DNA of 64,000 bases from positions 12,517 to 76,516 of the forward strand of contig JADJHZ010000017.1 of NCBI GenBank assembly GCA_016707205.1, read 5' to 3'. Within the stretch, counting starts at the first letter, position 1, and each line of letters begins with the position of its first letter. Positions 8,944-19,430 of this stretch are shown here, in pieces. The translations under genes and the position numbers were made by a program. The notes below the pieces were generated by a model. That model had not been told where the DNA came from. It searched no databases and worked only from the letters and a program-made list of their open reading frames with translations. Source of the DNA: Haliscomenobacter sp. GTDB taxonomy: Bacteria; Bacteroidota; Bacteroidia; Chitinophagales; Saprospiraceae.

Positions 8944-10149
8944 ATGAAACATATTGATTTCCAAAACAAAAAGGTGCTCGTCCGCGTCGATTTCAACGTA
9001 CCGCTGGACAAGAGCTATCAGATCACCGACGACACGCGGATACGCGCCGCCGTCCCCACCCTAAACTATATCCTTAACAACGGGGGCGCCGCCATCCTGA
9101 TGTCGCACCTCGGCCGCCCGGAAGACAAGCTGCTTCCCGACGGTAGCATCAACGTCGAAAAATTCACATTGCGCCACCTCGTTCCGCATTTGTCGGAACT
9201 CCTGGGCCGCCCCGTTCAGTTCTGCCCGGAATTCGTAGGCGACGAAGCCGCTAAAATGGCTGCCGGCCTCCAGCCCGGCGAGGTACTCCTTCTCGAAAAC
9301 ACCCGTTTCCTGAAAGGCGAGTCCAAAGGGGATGAAGCGCTGGCACGTCAATTGGCCAAAATGGGCGACGCTTACGTCAACGACGCTTTCGGCTCCGCCC
9401 ACCGGGCCCACGCTTCCACCACTACGGTGGCCCAATTTTTCGGCCCCGAAGCCAAAGGCTTTGGATTCCTGATGAACGACGAACTGGAAAATGCCAACCG
9501 CGTGCTGAACAACCCCGAACGGCCGTTAACCGCCATCGTCGGGGGGGCCAAGGTATCAGACAAAATCCAACTGCTCGACCGCATGCTCGACTTCGTCGAT
9601 AACCTCCTCATCGGAGGCGGCATGGCCTACACCTTTATCAAAGCCCAGGGCGGACAGATCGGCAAGTCCCTGGTTGAAGAAGACAAACTCGAGCTCGCCC
9701 TGCGCCTGGTGGAAAAAGCCAAAGCTAAAGGGGTGCTGCTCCTCTTGCCTGAAGATTCCTTGTTCGCCGACCAATTCGACAACGGCGCAACCATTCAGAT
9801 CGCCTCCAGTTCCGAAGCGCCGGAAGGCTGGATGGGCCTCGATATCGGCCCCAAAGCCCGGGCGGCCTTCAGCGAGGTCATCGCCAAATCCAAAACCTTG
9901 CTCTGGAACGGCCCCATGGGCGTATTTGAAATGCCCAACTTTGCCGAAGGGACCAAATACATCGCCGAATCGATTGCCAAAGCGACGGCTACCGGCGCGT
10001 TCTCCCTGGTTGGCGGCGGCGACTCCGTGGCCGCTGTAAACCAAATGGGCCTCGACGACCAGGTGAGCTACGTCTCCACCGGCGGCGGCGCTATGCTGGA
10101 GCTGCTGGAAGGGAAGGTCCTGCCTGGAGTTAAAGCGATACAGGAATAG
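8944..10149 (+). CDS. pgk: Phosphoglycerate kinase
   Basis: Glycolytic kinase transferring the phosphate of 1,3-bisphosphoglycerate to ADP. I start it at the ATG at 8944 (MKHIDFQNKKVLVRVDFNVP), the normal N-terminus; the open frame runs further upstream only because the palindromic element is also open. Conserved segments are VRVDFNVPLD, MSHLGRP, LLENTRFLKGE, GGAKVSDK, the nucleotide site LLWNGPMGVFE and GGGDSVAA near the end. The 401-residue length is typical. The gene sits just downstream of gap and is flanked on both sides by copies of the same palindromic element. Confidence 0.97.
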   Translation: MKHIDFQNKKVLVRVDFNVPLDKSYQITDDTRIRAAVPTLNYILNNGGAAILMSHLGRPEDKLLPDGSINVEKFTLRHLVPHLSELLGRPVQFCPEFVGDEAAKMAAGLQPGEVLLLENTRFLKGESKGDEALARQLAKMGDAYVNDAFGSAHRAHASTTTVAQFFGPEAKGFGFLMNDELENANRVLNNPERPLTAIVGGAKVSDKIQLLDRMLDFVDNLLIGGGMAYTFIKAQGGQIGKSLVEEDKLELALRLVEKAKAKGVLLLLPEDSLFADQFDNGATIQIASSSEAPEGWMGLDIGPKARAAFSEVIAKSKTLLWNGPMGVFEMPNFAEGTKYIAESIAKATATGAFSLVGGGDSVAAVNQMGLDDQVSYVSTGGGAMLELLEGKVLPGVKAIQE

Positions 10150-10178
10150 CAAAAATAGCCTAAAAATATTCGGTTGCC

Positions 10179-10335
10179 GGGCCTGTTTCAAAAGACCAAT
10201 CGTTGCCACCGGCATGAAATTTTAGTTTCTTTTTTCAATTCTTTTAAAAAATTGCTTTGCAATTTTTTAAAAGAATTGAAAAAAGAAACTATTTTCTGGC
10301 TCCCAGGGGCAAAAACGGTCTTTTGAGACAGCCCC
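10179..10335 (-). mobile_element. MITE-like palindromic element, copy 2 (downstream of pgk)
   Basis: A 157-base relative of the element at 8752-8907, with its internal arms inverted. Its core, 10225-10289, is again a perfect 31-bp stem with a TTT loop. It differs from copy 1 at two stem positions, each matched by a compensating change on the other arm. Its right tip reads GGGGCTGTCTCAAAAGAC on the minus strand. It starts 29 bases after the pgk stop codon and may act as its terminator. Confidence 0.75.
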
Positions 10336-10422
10336 ACAACCGAAATGTCTGCGCGCAGTCCAGCACCAATTTCCAATCAAACAGGCTTTACTGCGGTCAG
10401 GGGACCGCAATATAGTTCCGCA

Positions 10423-10487
10423 CGAAATCTGCGGATTTCGGCGAACAGGGAAATTTCGCGCGAAATCTGCGGATTTCGGCGAACAGG
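10423..10487. repeat. 27-bp direct repeat, two copies
   Basis: CGAAATCTGCGGATTTCGGC followed by GAACAGG occurs at 10423-10449 and again at 10461-10487, 11 bases apart. Each unit contains the near-palindrome CGAAATCTGCGGATTTCG and so can form a small hairpin. It lies in the roughly 400-base gap between pgk and the phosphoesterase; the rest of that gap is the palindromic element and a run of CATCCTTTC-like repeats at about 10512-10550. Confidence 0.7.
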
Positions 10488-10548
10488 AGATTTTGGCAAA
10501 CAGTTTCCCCTACATCCTCCAACATCCTTTCCATCCTTTCCATCCTCT

Positions 10549-13192
10549 CTACCTCCTCCCCGGATACGGCTTATCCCCCTTGGTTGCGAACCATAAAATG
10601 CGGTTCATCAGGTCGTCTTTTCCATTATCTATCCCCTCCTCTACCATGACTTCCTGGGATTGCTGAGCATAATACAGCGCCTTTCCGGAAAGAGCGGACA
10701 GCTTCGCATTCATTTCGTCCAGCGGGATCCGGTTCGGAATGGAGAAGTAAGGAACGGATTGCTTGACGTCCGAGAAGCAGGCGAACATGGGTTCCGCCGT
10801 CGCATCGATGGCATGCATAGGCGGCAGCCCAAGGATTTGCTCCATCGTGCGCAGCATGGAAATCTGGTTGTAGTTGACGGAAACGGTCTTACCCAGCCTC
10901 GAATAGGGGCTGATTACCAGAGCGCCGGTCCGATAAGCAGAGACGTGGTCCCAGCCATTTTGGGAATCGTCTTCCGTGACAAACACCACTGTAGAATCCC
11001 AGAACCTGCTTTTGGTCAGCGCCTCTATCATTTTACCCAGGGCGAGGTCGTTATCGGCAACCTGAGCCCGGGGCGTAGGAATACCCCGGCGCCATCCCTG
11101 CCGTATGATCATTGGGAAGCGCTATAATGATGAGGTTGGGAAAGCTGTCGCCCGGCATTTGCTCGTAGGCATGCAATTCTTCAATAAAGGCATCGGCGCG
11201 CATCTGGTCGTTGATCTTGGCGTTGTCGTATCCGGGGAACGACTGCGCCAGTAAAGGCCGGACCCGGGAAATCGTGCTGGTATTGCGAAATTCAAACGGT
11301 TCTTTGTTGCGGTATTTCCGGTAGATGTCCGTCCAGGTCAGGGATTCGTCGAACTCCAGGAAGCAGGCTTCTCCATAAATCCGGACCGATTTGCCATAGT
11401 CCAGGGCATGGTTCCAGATGAACCCGTTTTTGGTGTACACCATAGCGTCGTACTGCCGGTGCGGATAGCTTCGAAACCACCCCCGGACGCTTTTTTCGAT
11501 ATAATCGGATACGATGCCCGCGTCGGTCCACTGATGGCCTTCTGCGGAGGATTTCCCCGACGCGTAGTAGTTGTCGAGCAGGGAGTATTCCAGGGCCAGC
11601 TTGTGCTGGTTGGGGGTGACGCTGTCGCCGAATACGCACAATTCCGGTTTGCCCCGCCCTTGCGGAAGATCGCCGTATACCTGGTCGTAGGTCCGGTTTT
11701 CTTTTATAATATATACGACGTGTTTGAACAGAGAGGGTTCGCCGATGCGCTCCGGTACAGGCCTGGGGGCAACCTCTGGCCGGGGGGCTTGCCTGCTCCA
11801 CAATTCCCGGAAAGTCAGGTTCAATTGGTTCACTTTACGGGTGTACCTGCGCAGTTTCCCGGGGCCGGGGACTTTGATCACGGAAATGGAGGCCAGTTGC
11901 TCGTGGGCATTGAACGCCCCTTCAAAGGGTTCATCCGGCTCCAGTTTGGGGAAGCGTTGTTGCAAGTCCTGGGTTTGGTTGCGCACCCGGGCGCCGGTAG
12001 CTTCCAAATTGGCTACGTACAGGGTATTGTCCAGGCAAAGCAATCCGGAAGGATAGGCTTCGGTGGGGATAAAGCCCTTCATGGCGGGGGTTTCGCCCAG
12101 CTGAACAACCGCCACCGCGTTGTCGAGGCCGTTCGACACGTACAGGGTCGCTCCGGTTTTATCCAGAGCGAGTCCGTTGGGGCTGCTGCCGATCAGGGCT
12201 GTCGTTGTATTGAAGAGTCCGACGGGAATAGTCCGTACAGCTTGGTCCGTACGGGTATCGATCACCGTCACTTCGTCGCTATTTCCATTAGCCACGTAGA
12301 GGAATTGAGCATCGGGGCTCAGCGCCATGGCGTTTGGGTGCAACCCTACCGGAATCTCTTTCAGAACATGGCCCTCCTGAAGCCCGATCACGGAAACCGA
12401 CCCATGGGAGGTAGCTCCTGTGCGCGGATCGATATAAGCGGCGCCCCAGGGCGCCCCGGCGGTTTCCAATGCGGGATCTGCCGGCAAAGGGCCGCCCCAG
12501 TTGCTGACATACGCTTTGCCCTGCGCTAGTTTTACTCCGAAAGGAGCCACGCCAGTGGGAGCAGTCCAGAGGGTTTTGCGATCGCGGAAACGCATTTTCA
12601 GCAACTGATTATTGCCGTTTAGCGCGATGTACAAGTGGCATTCCCCGTCTTCGAAAGCTACCTCCACCTCATTGGGCAGTGATATCGGCGCAGGGGCTGC
12701 GGCGGGTATTGCAATAAACTCCGCAAGCCCCAACGAATCGGAAGCCCACCGGGCAACCATGATTCCCGAGCTGCCGGTTTCCCGCTGAGAAGCGCCCCAG
12801 ACCAGATAGGTTTGGCTTTCAAATAAAAAAGCCTTCAACCCTGAAAAGGTGCTCATCAAGGTCCTGAATCTCGGATAAGCCCCAAAAGTCCAACGGGAGA
12901 CAATGGCATTGGACGTGCGGTCCAAAATCGCCACTCCGTAGCGGTCTTCAATAGCCAGGTAGCGCGAATCGGGCAACGGCGCCACATCCAGGGCATGGTT
13001 CTCCAAACGCGGGTTTCCGAACTCGACGACCGTTCCCGCCGAAGCGACCAGCCGGTTGTACGGCATGATGATGGGCGATTGATCATCCAAAACGCGGACG
13101 GACCCGGGCAGGAGAAGGGGCTTCTCCATTTGTTGTGCGTTGGCGGAAAGGCATAATGCAAAGCCAACCAGAAAGAAAATATAGGTTTTCAC
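10549..13192 (-). pseudogene. Beta-propeller phosphoesterase, frameshifted
   Basis: A secreted protein with an N-terminal YVTN-type beta-propeller (about residues 30-430) and a C-terminal phosphoesterase or acid-phosphatase-like domain (VVYIIKENRTYDQVYGD, later NDHTAGMAPG and VFVTEDDSQNGWDHV). It starts at a GTG at 13192 opening into a signal peptide (MKTYIFFLVGFALCLSANAQ). The 713-codon first frame ends in APGSGCR, while the expected continuation (TPRAQVADNDLALGKMIEAL) runs in another frame down to 10549. One extra base in the TATT at about 11082-11085 explains the shift. Everything else looks intact, so this is either a recent mutation or a sequencing error. Confidence 0.75.
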
Positions 13193-13510
13193 GGCAGAAT
13201 GGGTTTATAAAAAGAAATGCACCGTCAAAGCGAGACAATGATCCTCCAAGATAAAAAATCCAGCGGGGACTGTCTCAAAAGCCGATGTGTGAATACCTTT
13301 AGATAGGCGGAGTTTATAAAAGTTGGCGTTGGCGGTATTAAGGCTTTTTGAGGGAGCATAGCTACGCGACCGAAAAAGGCGCAGTGTGGGCAGAAAAGAG
13401 CCCTTTTTAACTCGCGCTGATTCCCATTGCAACCAGTCCATTAAATCCTTTCAGAGCGCCCTCTATTCAGCTATTCCCAGGTCGCTTTTTCCGCTAACCG
13501 CCTTAATGAA
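13193..13510. other. Intergenic region with a single IS/MITE-like end
   Basis: No convincing gene. GGGGACTGTCTCAAAAG at 13265-13281 closely resembles the tips of the palindromic elements beside pgk, but no matching opposite end is seen, so it may be a solo or decayed end. A 78-codon open frame on the minus strand (13205-13441) has no family features and is not called. Confidence 0.4.
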
Positions 13511-13585
13511 GAAAGGCTGCACCGACAGCCTTCGCCTGTATCCGGGAGGCCCGGAGCAAAGCGAAGGCTGTCGGTGCAGCCTTTC
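13511..13585 (-). terminator. Long hairpin downstream of the SprB-like gene
   Basis: A perfect 25-bp inverted repeat (13511-13535 with 13561-13585) around a 25-base loop, which itself contains CCGGG and CCCGG. It begins 25 bases after the stop codon of the adhesin gene and is followed on the minus strand by TTCATTAAGG. The likely role is transcription termination or 3' end protection for this long message. Confidence 0.6.
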
Positions 13586-13609
13586 AGGTTTATTGTTGCA
13601 ACCTGCTGC

Positions 13610-16600
13610 TTATTCCTTCACCACCTTAATTACTTCGGTGGAGGAAGCCCCGATTTGGATGCGCAGGAAGTATAACCCATTAGGCAGTCCGGTTAGGTCG
13701 ATCTTATCCTGAACCTGGGAGGCGGCCATATTCCAGGTCCGCATCAGTCGGCCATTGGATTGAAGCATCTCCAGGCGGATGCCTTCATTGGATGGCACAT
13801 CCTTGAGGATATCCAGGTACAACGTAGACTCCGCCGGGTTGGGGTAAACAAACGCCAGGCTTTGCTGCCCTTCCATGGCTACGGCCACATTCACCACGTT
13901 GGAGTATATCTGGTTCCCAAATTCATCCTGCGCCATCACGCGGTAGAAATTCCGGCCATTTTTGACCTCCGTATCAATGTATTGGTAGTGACGAAGGCCT
14001 GCGTTGGTCGTCATTTCTTCGTCCACCTCGGCAATCGTTTTCCACCGTTCTCCGTCCGATCCCTCCTGTACCTCGAAGAAATAATCGAGATTGTCGTCCT
14101 GAATATGCCAGCGCAGGTTCACGTGATTGCGGTTGTCGATCAAGGCATTTACTACGAGGTTTTCGCCCTCGCAATAAGTGGGGCTTGTCGTGATATAAAA
14201 CCGCACGGAATCGATCACGGTACAGTTGTTTTCGGTAACGGTAACCTTAGCCACGAGCCAGCCAACGCTTTTAGGGACGAAGGTCGCTACCTTTCCAAAC
14301 GCCACGTTGGGCGAAATATCCACCGGCCCGAACAAGGGGGAAATCTCCCATTTCACCTGAGGGTTCTCGGTTTTGGTTTCCACCTTCAGGTTGAACGGAG
14401 TGTCTTTGCAATAAGTATATTCAGCCACGATATCGGCAAGGGCTTTCCCTTCGACAACGATCTTGACCACTTCCGGCTCCAGGAAGTTGGGGCAGCCTAC
14501 CCTTCTGGCGCACCGGGCGAAATAGGTCGTTTGCGTCAACGGGCCCGGATCATAGGTGGGTGAATTGGAATTGAGGACCATCTGGTAGGAACCTGCTTCG
14601 AAGGTATCCTTGACGGTGGAAAACATCCACAAATACTCGAGAACCCCTTTCCCTCCGGAAGCATCCCGGATGCTCACCAGCGGCGCCGGATCCATGCCGA
14701 TTCCGCAAAGGGTTTGGTCGTAGCCAATTTTCCCTGGATCGGTAATATTCACGCAGGGCATAATAAACCCGGCGTCGATGGTAAAGTTATTTACCCCGGT
14801 GGAGATCGTGTATACCGGCGTCATCAGGGAAACCGGATCCATATCGCTGTCTTTGGCGTCGTCGCTGCCGGCATTGGCTTTGGTAGGAACAAAGTCCGTA
14901 TCTTTAGGCAGCATAAAGGTGATCTTGTACGTTCCGGGGTCGACCAGGAACATGTACATGCCCGTATTGTCTGTGATGGCCGTATCGATATTCACGGTTT
15001 GGGTCCCCACCTGCTGTAGGATCGCTTTAACTCCGGCAATACCAGGTTCGCTTACGCCCTGGATGCCGTTTTCATCCTGATCAAACCATACGAAATCCCC
15101 GATCTTCACTTTGCAGTTTTCTGTAACCACCCGGAAGGGGAAGATCTCTACCGCTTCACACTCCAGCGAGTTGTCGGGTACGAACCGGACGACCAGTTCA
15201 TAGGAGCCAGGGCCCAATGTTTTAGGGTTAATGGACGTAACGGGGGCTCCATTCAAAGAATAATACATCTTGCCTGGCATGGGCAGGGGAACATTAATGG
15301 CATACGGCTCGTCGTTGAAGCAGAACGTTTCCAGCAGCAATCCGAATTCAAGCTCCGGATACCGGCAAATGTTCTCAATGGCAACCGTATCCATCCCATT
15401 AGTAACTTTTACTTTATAACCAATCCCATCGACGTGCCGGAATTCCAACTGGTACACTCCAGTGCGAATTTCCGGTAAGGTGGTTCCCAGAGGTACCGGC
15501 AACGGCGCCGCAGGCGGGGCAGGACTAGTAGACAGGTACATACCGGTTTGTTCAATAATGCGCCAGGTGTCTCCGGTAAGCCCCTGCAATTCGAGCACTT
15601 CCCTGAATTGCCCGTTTCCTTTTGCGGTGGCATTATCCAAACATTCGCACTCCAGGGAGGGGAACAGATTGATATCGTTGAGCATCCCGGCGTCCCAGGT
15701 CAGGTCGATCTCGCCGGCGTCCACGGTAAAGACCACGGTCATGCCCATCACCCGGTCTGCGTCGCTATCCAGGGAATCGTTGGCGATGTTGTTAGGGGTA
15801 GTAAACTGAAGCGAATCCGGCAGGATAAAGGTAATTTTGTAACTTCCCGGTTCCACGACGAAGTAGTATAGCCCGTTCTTGTCCGTTACCGTGGTGTCAT
15901 TTTGAGGAGGAAGATTTTCTGTCACCTTGGTGATAATGACGGTAATGCCGGGGATACCCAATTCGTTCGCATCTTGCACTCCATCCTGATCGGTATCAAA
16001 CCAAACGTAATCCCCGACGAGGGCATTGGACACCGTCGGCTTTACAGAGCAGATAGTCCGGCAACCATTCGCATCGGTGATCGTCACCTGATAATCCACG
16101 GAGCTCAGGCCTGTTGCTTTAGCCCCTGTCTGCCCGTTGCTCCAACGGATATCATAGGGTTGCAGGCCGCCAGAAACCAGCACCGTGGCCTCGCCATCGG
16201 AAGCGGTCGGAGAGCTCACCGGTTTGGTGACCACAATATTGCACTGCGGGGCGCCGAAATCCCGGATGACAACGGTTCCGGTTGTTTCGCATCCGTTGGC
16301 ATCGGTGACTACAACGGTATAGGTACCCGCAGACAACCCGAAGAGCGTATCGGTCGAAGCGCCGGTATTCCACAAGAAGCTATAGGGCGCTTTTCCGCCG
16401 GAAGCCTTGCATACCGCATACCCTGTGCCCGCTTCGCCGCAATCTACGTCTTTTGCGCTAAGGGTAAGTTTGATCGAATCCGGTTGAGCGATAATCACGG
16501 TGGCATCCGCGCGGCAGCCTGCCGCATCGGTGGCGGTAACGGTATAGGTCCCAGCCGGCACATTCGTCAGCTTGGAGCCCTGCGTTCCATTGCTCCAGGA

Positions 16601-19279
16601 GAAGGCAATCGGCGGAAGGCCGCCTTCCGCGCTGGCCATAGCACTGCCGGTAGAGTCGCCGTAACAGGCCGGAGGGGTTACCATCACGCTAATCCGGATA
16701 GGAGGTACCACCACGATAGTAACCGAATCGGTATCCGTACAACCTTTAGCATCGGTCACGGTAATCCGGTACGTACCGCTACCCAGTCCGGATATTTTAG
16801 CGGTCGAAGCCCCTGTGCTCCACAAGTACACGAAAGGAGCCATGCCGGAAGAAACGAGCGCCTCCGCCATTCCTCCGTTGGGGATACCGCAGATCGTGTC
16901 GGTGGCAGATATCTGGATTTCGGGGAGCGGAGCGCTATTGATGGTTCTGGTAGCCGTCGCCTTACAGCCTTTGGCATCGGTCACCGTTAACGAATACGTC
17001 CCTGGATTCAGGTTTTGCAGATTAGCCGTCGTATCGCCGCTGCTCCAGGCAAACTTATAGGGCGATGTTCCGCCGGAAACCGACGAGGTGATCGTTCCTT
17101 TTTGCTGTCCCGTACAGATCAGGACCGGGCCGGACAGGTTGATCTGGACGGCGTTGGGCTCGTTGACCGTCACGGAGGCCGAAGCGGTACAGCCAGCGGC
17201 ATCGGTAACGGTCACGGAATATACTCCCGCTTTGACGCCGATGACCTGAGAACTGGTAGCGCCGTTGTTCCAAAGGTATGAATACGACGGTTTTCCGCCG
17301 GAAACCGAAACGCTGACCGTTCCATTAGCCTCTCCATTGCAATCGGCATTGGTTGAGCTGATGGAAAGCGAGAGGGCCGGAATGATCTCTACAGAACCCT
17401 GTGCGGTATCCTTACAGCTATTGGCATCCGAAACGGTCACGATATACGTACCCGAGCCAAGGCCGGAAAGGTTTTGCGTGCTGGCGCCATTGCTCCACGA
17501 ATACGCATAGGGGCTTGTGCCTCCGCTTGTCTGGGCTTGGGCCGTACCCGTATTCTGGCCCCCGCAAACAATGCCCGAGGCCGTAACGGTCACGGTAGGT
17601 TTAGGCGCTTGCTGGATGGTAGCCGAAGCGGAAGCTTCGCAGCCCTTCAAATCGGTAACCGTTACCCGGTAGGTTCCTGGGCCAAGATTCTGGATGATCT
17701 GCGTGCTGGCGCCTGTATTCCATAGAAAAATAAACGGCAACGTTCCTCCGGTAACGGCTGCGGTCGCCGATCCGGTGGTGGAACCCTCGCATACCAAATT
17801 GGTGGCAAGGACTTGCACGTCGACAGCCGGGGGCTCGTTGATCGAAACAGAGCTGATCTTCTGGCATCCTTGCCCATCCGTTACGGTAACAGAGTAAGCG
17901 CCTTTCCGGAGGTTGAAAATCTTGGCGGTCGTCCCACCATTGCTCCAGGCATACGTAAAAGGCCCGGTGCCGGTGGTAATCTTTACTTCGGCGGTTCCAT
18001 CTGCCGCGCCGCAAGTGGTAGCGTCTGTTTTTACCGTAGTAATTGCAAGCGGGTTGGCCGGGTCAACGGTCGCAGAAGTCGTTTTCTGGCAACCTACCGC
18101 GTCCGTGACGGTAATGGAGTAGGTTCCTGGGGCCAGATTGCTCTTGGCGTTTGGTCCTGTCCCCCCATTACTCCAAATATAGGTATACGGGGCCACCCCG
18201 TTGGTAGCTGTAACCGTGACCATGCCGTTGTTCTCCCCGGGGCAGGTTTCGTCTTTAACCGTTGTGCTGATCTGCAACCTGGACAAGGGGATGAGCTCGA
18301 TCTGGCGGACAACGATACACTGCAGGGCGTCGGTAATGGTGACGACAAAAACCCCTGCGCCCAGATTGTTGCGGGTAGCCGTCGTTTGGCCGGAATTCCA
18401 CCGATAGGTATAGGGGGGCGTACCTCCAGTGACGGAGGTTATGGTAATGCTGCCGTTGTTATCGCCTTCACAGGTTGGGCCAACGGAATTGATCCCAACA
18501 ACAAACGGCGGAGGCGTGGTGACGGTCGTAGACGCGTTGGCTTTACATCCCTTGGAATCGGTGACGGTCACGCTATAGGTCCCTCCGGACACGCCGGAGA
18601 GGTTGGCCGTCGTGGCGCCGTTGCTCCACTGATAGCTAAAGGGGCCAATACCCCCGGAAACCGTGGAAGTCACCGAACCGTTGCTCCCTTCCGGGCAAGT
18701 TACGCCCTGCGCCTGAAGACTGATCGTAAGGGGGTCGACAGAAACCTGGATGCATTCGATGCGGCCGCAGAGTTTGGAATCTGCCACCGTGACGCAGTAT
18801 TTGCCGGAAGAGGTAAACGTATTTACCTGACCGGAAACGCCTCCATCCCAGTTGTAGGTATACGGCCCTGTGCCGCCGCTGGCGGAGGCGGTTACCGTCA
18901 CCGGACCAGAACAGTTCTGATCGGTAGTAAACGTCACCACAATAGGAGGCTGGCCATTCACGGTCGCCGACCGGATAATACTGTTTTGCGCCGCATCCGT
19001 TACCGTAACGGTATACGTCCCGGGAGGAAGTTTCGTAATCGTTGCCGTACTGGCGCCCGTATTCCAGGCATACTGGTAAGGGGAAGTTCCTCCGCTGGCC
19101 ACCGCCGTAATAGCGCCGGTGGCTGCGCTCCCGCATTGGACATGGGTAATGTTAAAGCTGACGCTTAGTTGGGCGGAGGCGGAAATGCCCCATCCGAAAA
19201 ACAAGACAAGAAAAAACGAACTAAGTGGGAATAAGGAACCCATTAAGGGAACAGGCCTTTTGTGTAAAGAGGTCATCAT
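13610..19279 (-). CDS. Giant SprB-repeat surface adhesin with T9SS sorting domain
   Basis: A 1889-residue cell-surface protein, probably exported by Sec and then type IX secretion. The start MMTSLHKRPVPLMGSLFPLS leads into a signal peptide ending ISASAQ. About fourteen SprB-type repeats of roughly 75 residues follow (about 38-1085), each with the core GG..PY.Y.W..G..T and a tail like GTYTVTVTDAKGC. Two SdrD/Cna-B-like domains begin VGDYVWFDTDQDG (about 1086) and IGDFVWFDQDENG (about 1393). The last 80 residues are a type A T9SS sorting domain (VYPNPAESTLYLDI ... LPNGLYFLRI). SprB repeats are known from gliding-motility adhesins of Flavobacterium; no gliding genes are in view. A good promoter lies at 19431-19460. 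Confidence 0.93.
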   Translation of the reverse strand: MMTSLHKRPVPLMGSLFPLSSFFLVLFFGWGISASAQLSVSFNITHVQCGSAATGAITAVASGGTSPYQYAWNTGASTATITKLPPGTYTVTVTDAAQNSIIRSATVNGQPPIVVTFTTDQNCSGPVTVTASASGGTGPYTYNWDGGVSGQVNTFTSSGKYCVTVADSKLCGRIECIQVSVDPLTISLQAQGVTCPEGSNGSVTSTVSGGIGPFSYQWSNGATTANLSGVSGGTYSVTVTDSKGCKANASTTVTTPPPFVVGINSVGPTCEGDNNGSITITSVTGGTPPYTYRWNSGQTTATRNNLGAGVFVVTITDALQCIVVRQIELIPLSRLQISTTVKDETCPGENNGMVTVTATNGVAPYTYIWSNGGTGPNAKSNLAPGTYSITVTDAVGCQKTTSATVDPANPLAITTVKTDATTCGAADGTAEVKITTGTGPFTYAWSNGGTTAKIFNLRKGAYSVTVTDGQGCQKISSVSINEPPAVDVQVLATNLVCEGSTTGSATAAVTGGTLPFIFLWNTGASTQIIQNLGPGTYRVTVTDLKGCEASASATIQQAPKPTVTVTASGIVCGGQNTGTAQAQTSGGTSPYAYSWSNGASTQNLSGLGSGTYIVTVSDANSCKDTAQGSVEIIPALSLSISSTNADCNGEANGTVSVSVSGGKPSYSYLWNNGATSSQVIGVKAGVYSVTVTDAAGCTASASVTVNEPNAVQINLSGPVLICTGQQKGTITSSVSGGTSPYKFAWSSGDTTANLQNLNPGTYSLTVTDAKGCKATATRTINSAPLPEIQISATDTICGIPNGGMAEALVSSGMAPFVYLWSTGASTAKISGLGSGTYRITVTDAKGCTDTDSVTIVVVPPIRISVMVTPPACYGDSTGSAMASAEGGLPPIAFSWSNGTQGSKLTNVPAGTYTVTATDAAGCRADATVIIAQPDSIKLTLSAKDVDCGEAGTGYAVCKASGGKAPYSFLWNTGASTDTLFGLSAGTYTVVVTDANGCETTGTVVIRDFGAPQCNIVVTKPVSSPTASDGEATVLVSGGLQPYDIRWSNGQTGAKATGLSSVDYQVTITDANGCRTICSVKPTVSNALVGDYVWFDTDQDGVQDANELGIPGITVIITKVTENLPPQNDTTVTDKNGLYYFVVEPGSYKITFILPDSLQFTTPNNIANDSLDSDADRVMGMTVVFTVDAGEIDLTWDAGMLNDINLFPSLECECLDNATAKGNGQFREVLELQGLTGDTWRIIEQTGMYLSTSPAPPAAPLPVPLGTTLPEIRTGVYQLEFRHVDGIGYKVKVTNGMDTVAIENICRYPELEFGLLLETFCFNDEPYAINVPLPMPGKMYYSLNGAPVTSINPKTLGPGSYELVVRFVPDNSLECEAVEIFPFRVVTENCKVKIGDFVWFDQDENGIQGVSEPGIAGVKAILQQVGTQTVNIDTAITDNTGMYMFLVDPGTYKITFMLPKDTDFVPTKANAGSDDAKDSDMDPVSLMTPVYTISTGVNNFTIDAGFIMPCVNITDPGKIGYDQTLCGIGMDPAPLVSIRDASGGKGVLEYLWMFSTVKDTFEAGSYQMVLNSNSPTYDPGPLTQTTYFARCARRVGCPNFLEPEVVKIVVEGKALADIVAEYTYCKDTPFNLKVETKTENPQVKWEISPLFGPVDISPNVAFGKVATFVPKSVGWLVAKVTVTENNCTVIDSVRFYITTSPTYCEGENLVVNALIDNRNHVNLRWHIQDDNLDYFFEVQEGSDGERWKTIAEVDEEMTTNAGLRHYQYIDTEVKNGRNFYRVMAQDEFGNQIYSNVVNVAVAMEGQQSLAFVYPNPAESTLYLDILKDVPSNEGIRLEMLQSNGRLMRTWNMAASQVQDKIDLTGLPNGLYFLRIQIGASSTEVIKVVKE

Positions 19280-19430
19280 GGATTACAGTTTTTGTTATTA
19301 TGACATGAAGTACATACCATTTGACCAATACCGCCGGGGCATTGGCAATTACCAATATGCAAAGGAATGGGCCAGACATGCTTTGCTGGAGTGTTAACGA
19401 GGATATGGGTAGAGCCGCCGCAATGAAAAG

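Noticed and set aside
13205..13441. A 78-codon minus-strand frame after the phosphoesterase
   Set aside because: No recognisable family, overlaps an IS-like end, and its composition fits non-coding sequence.
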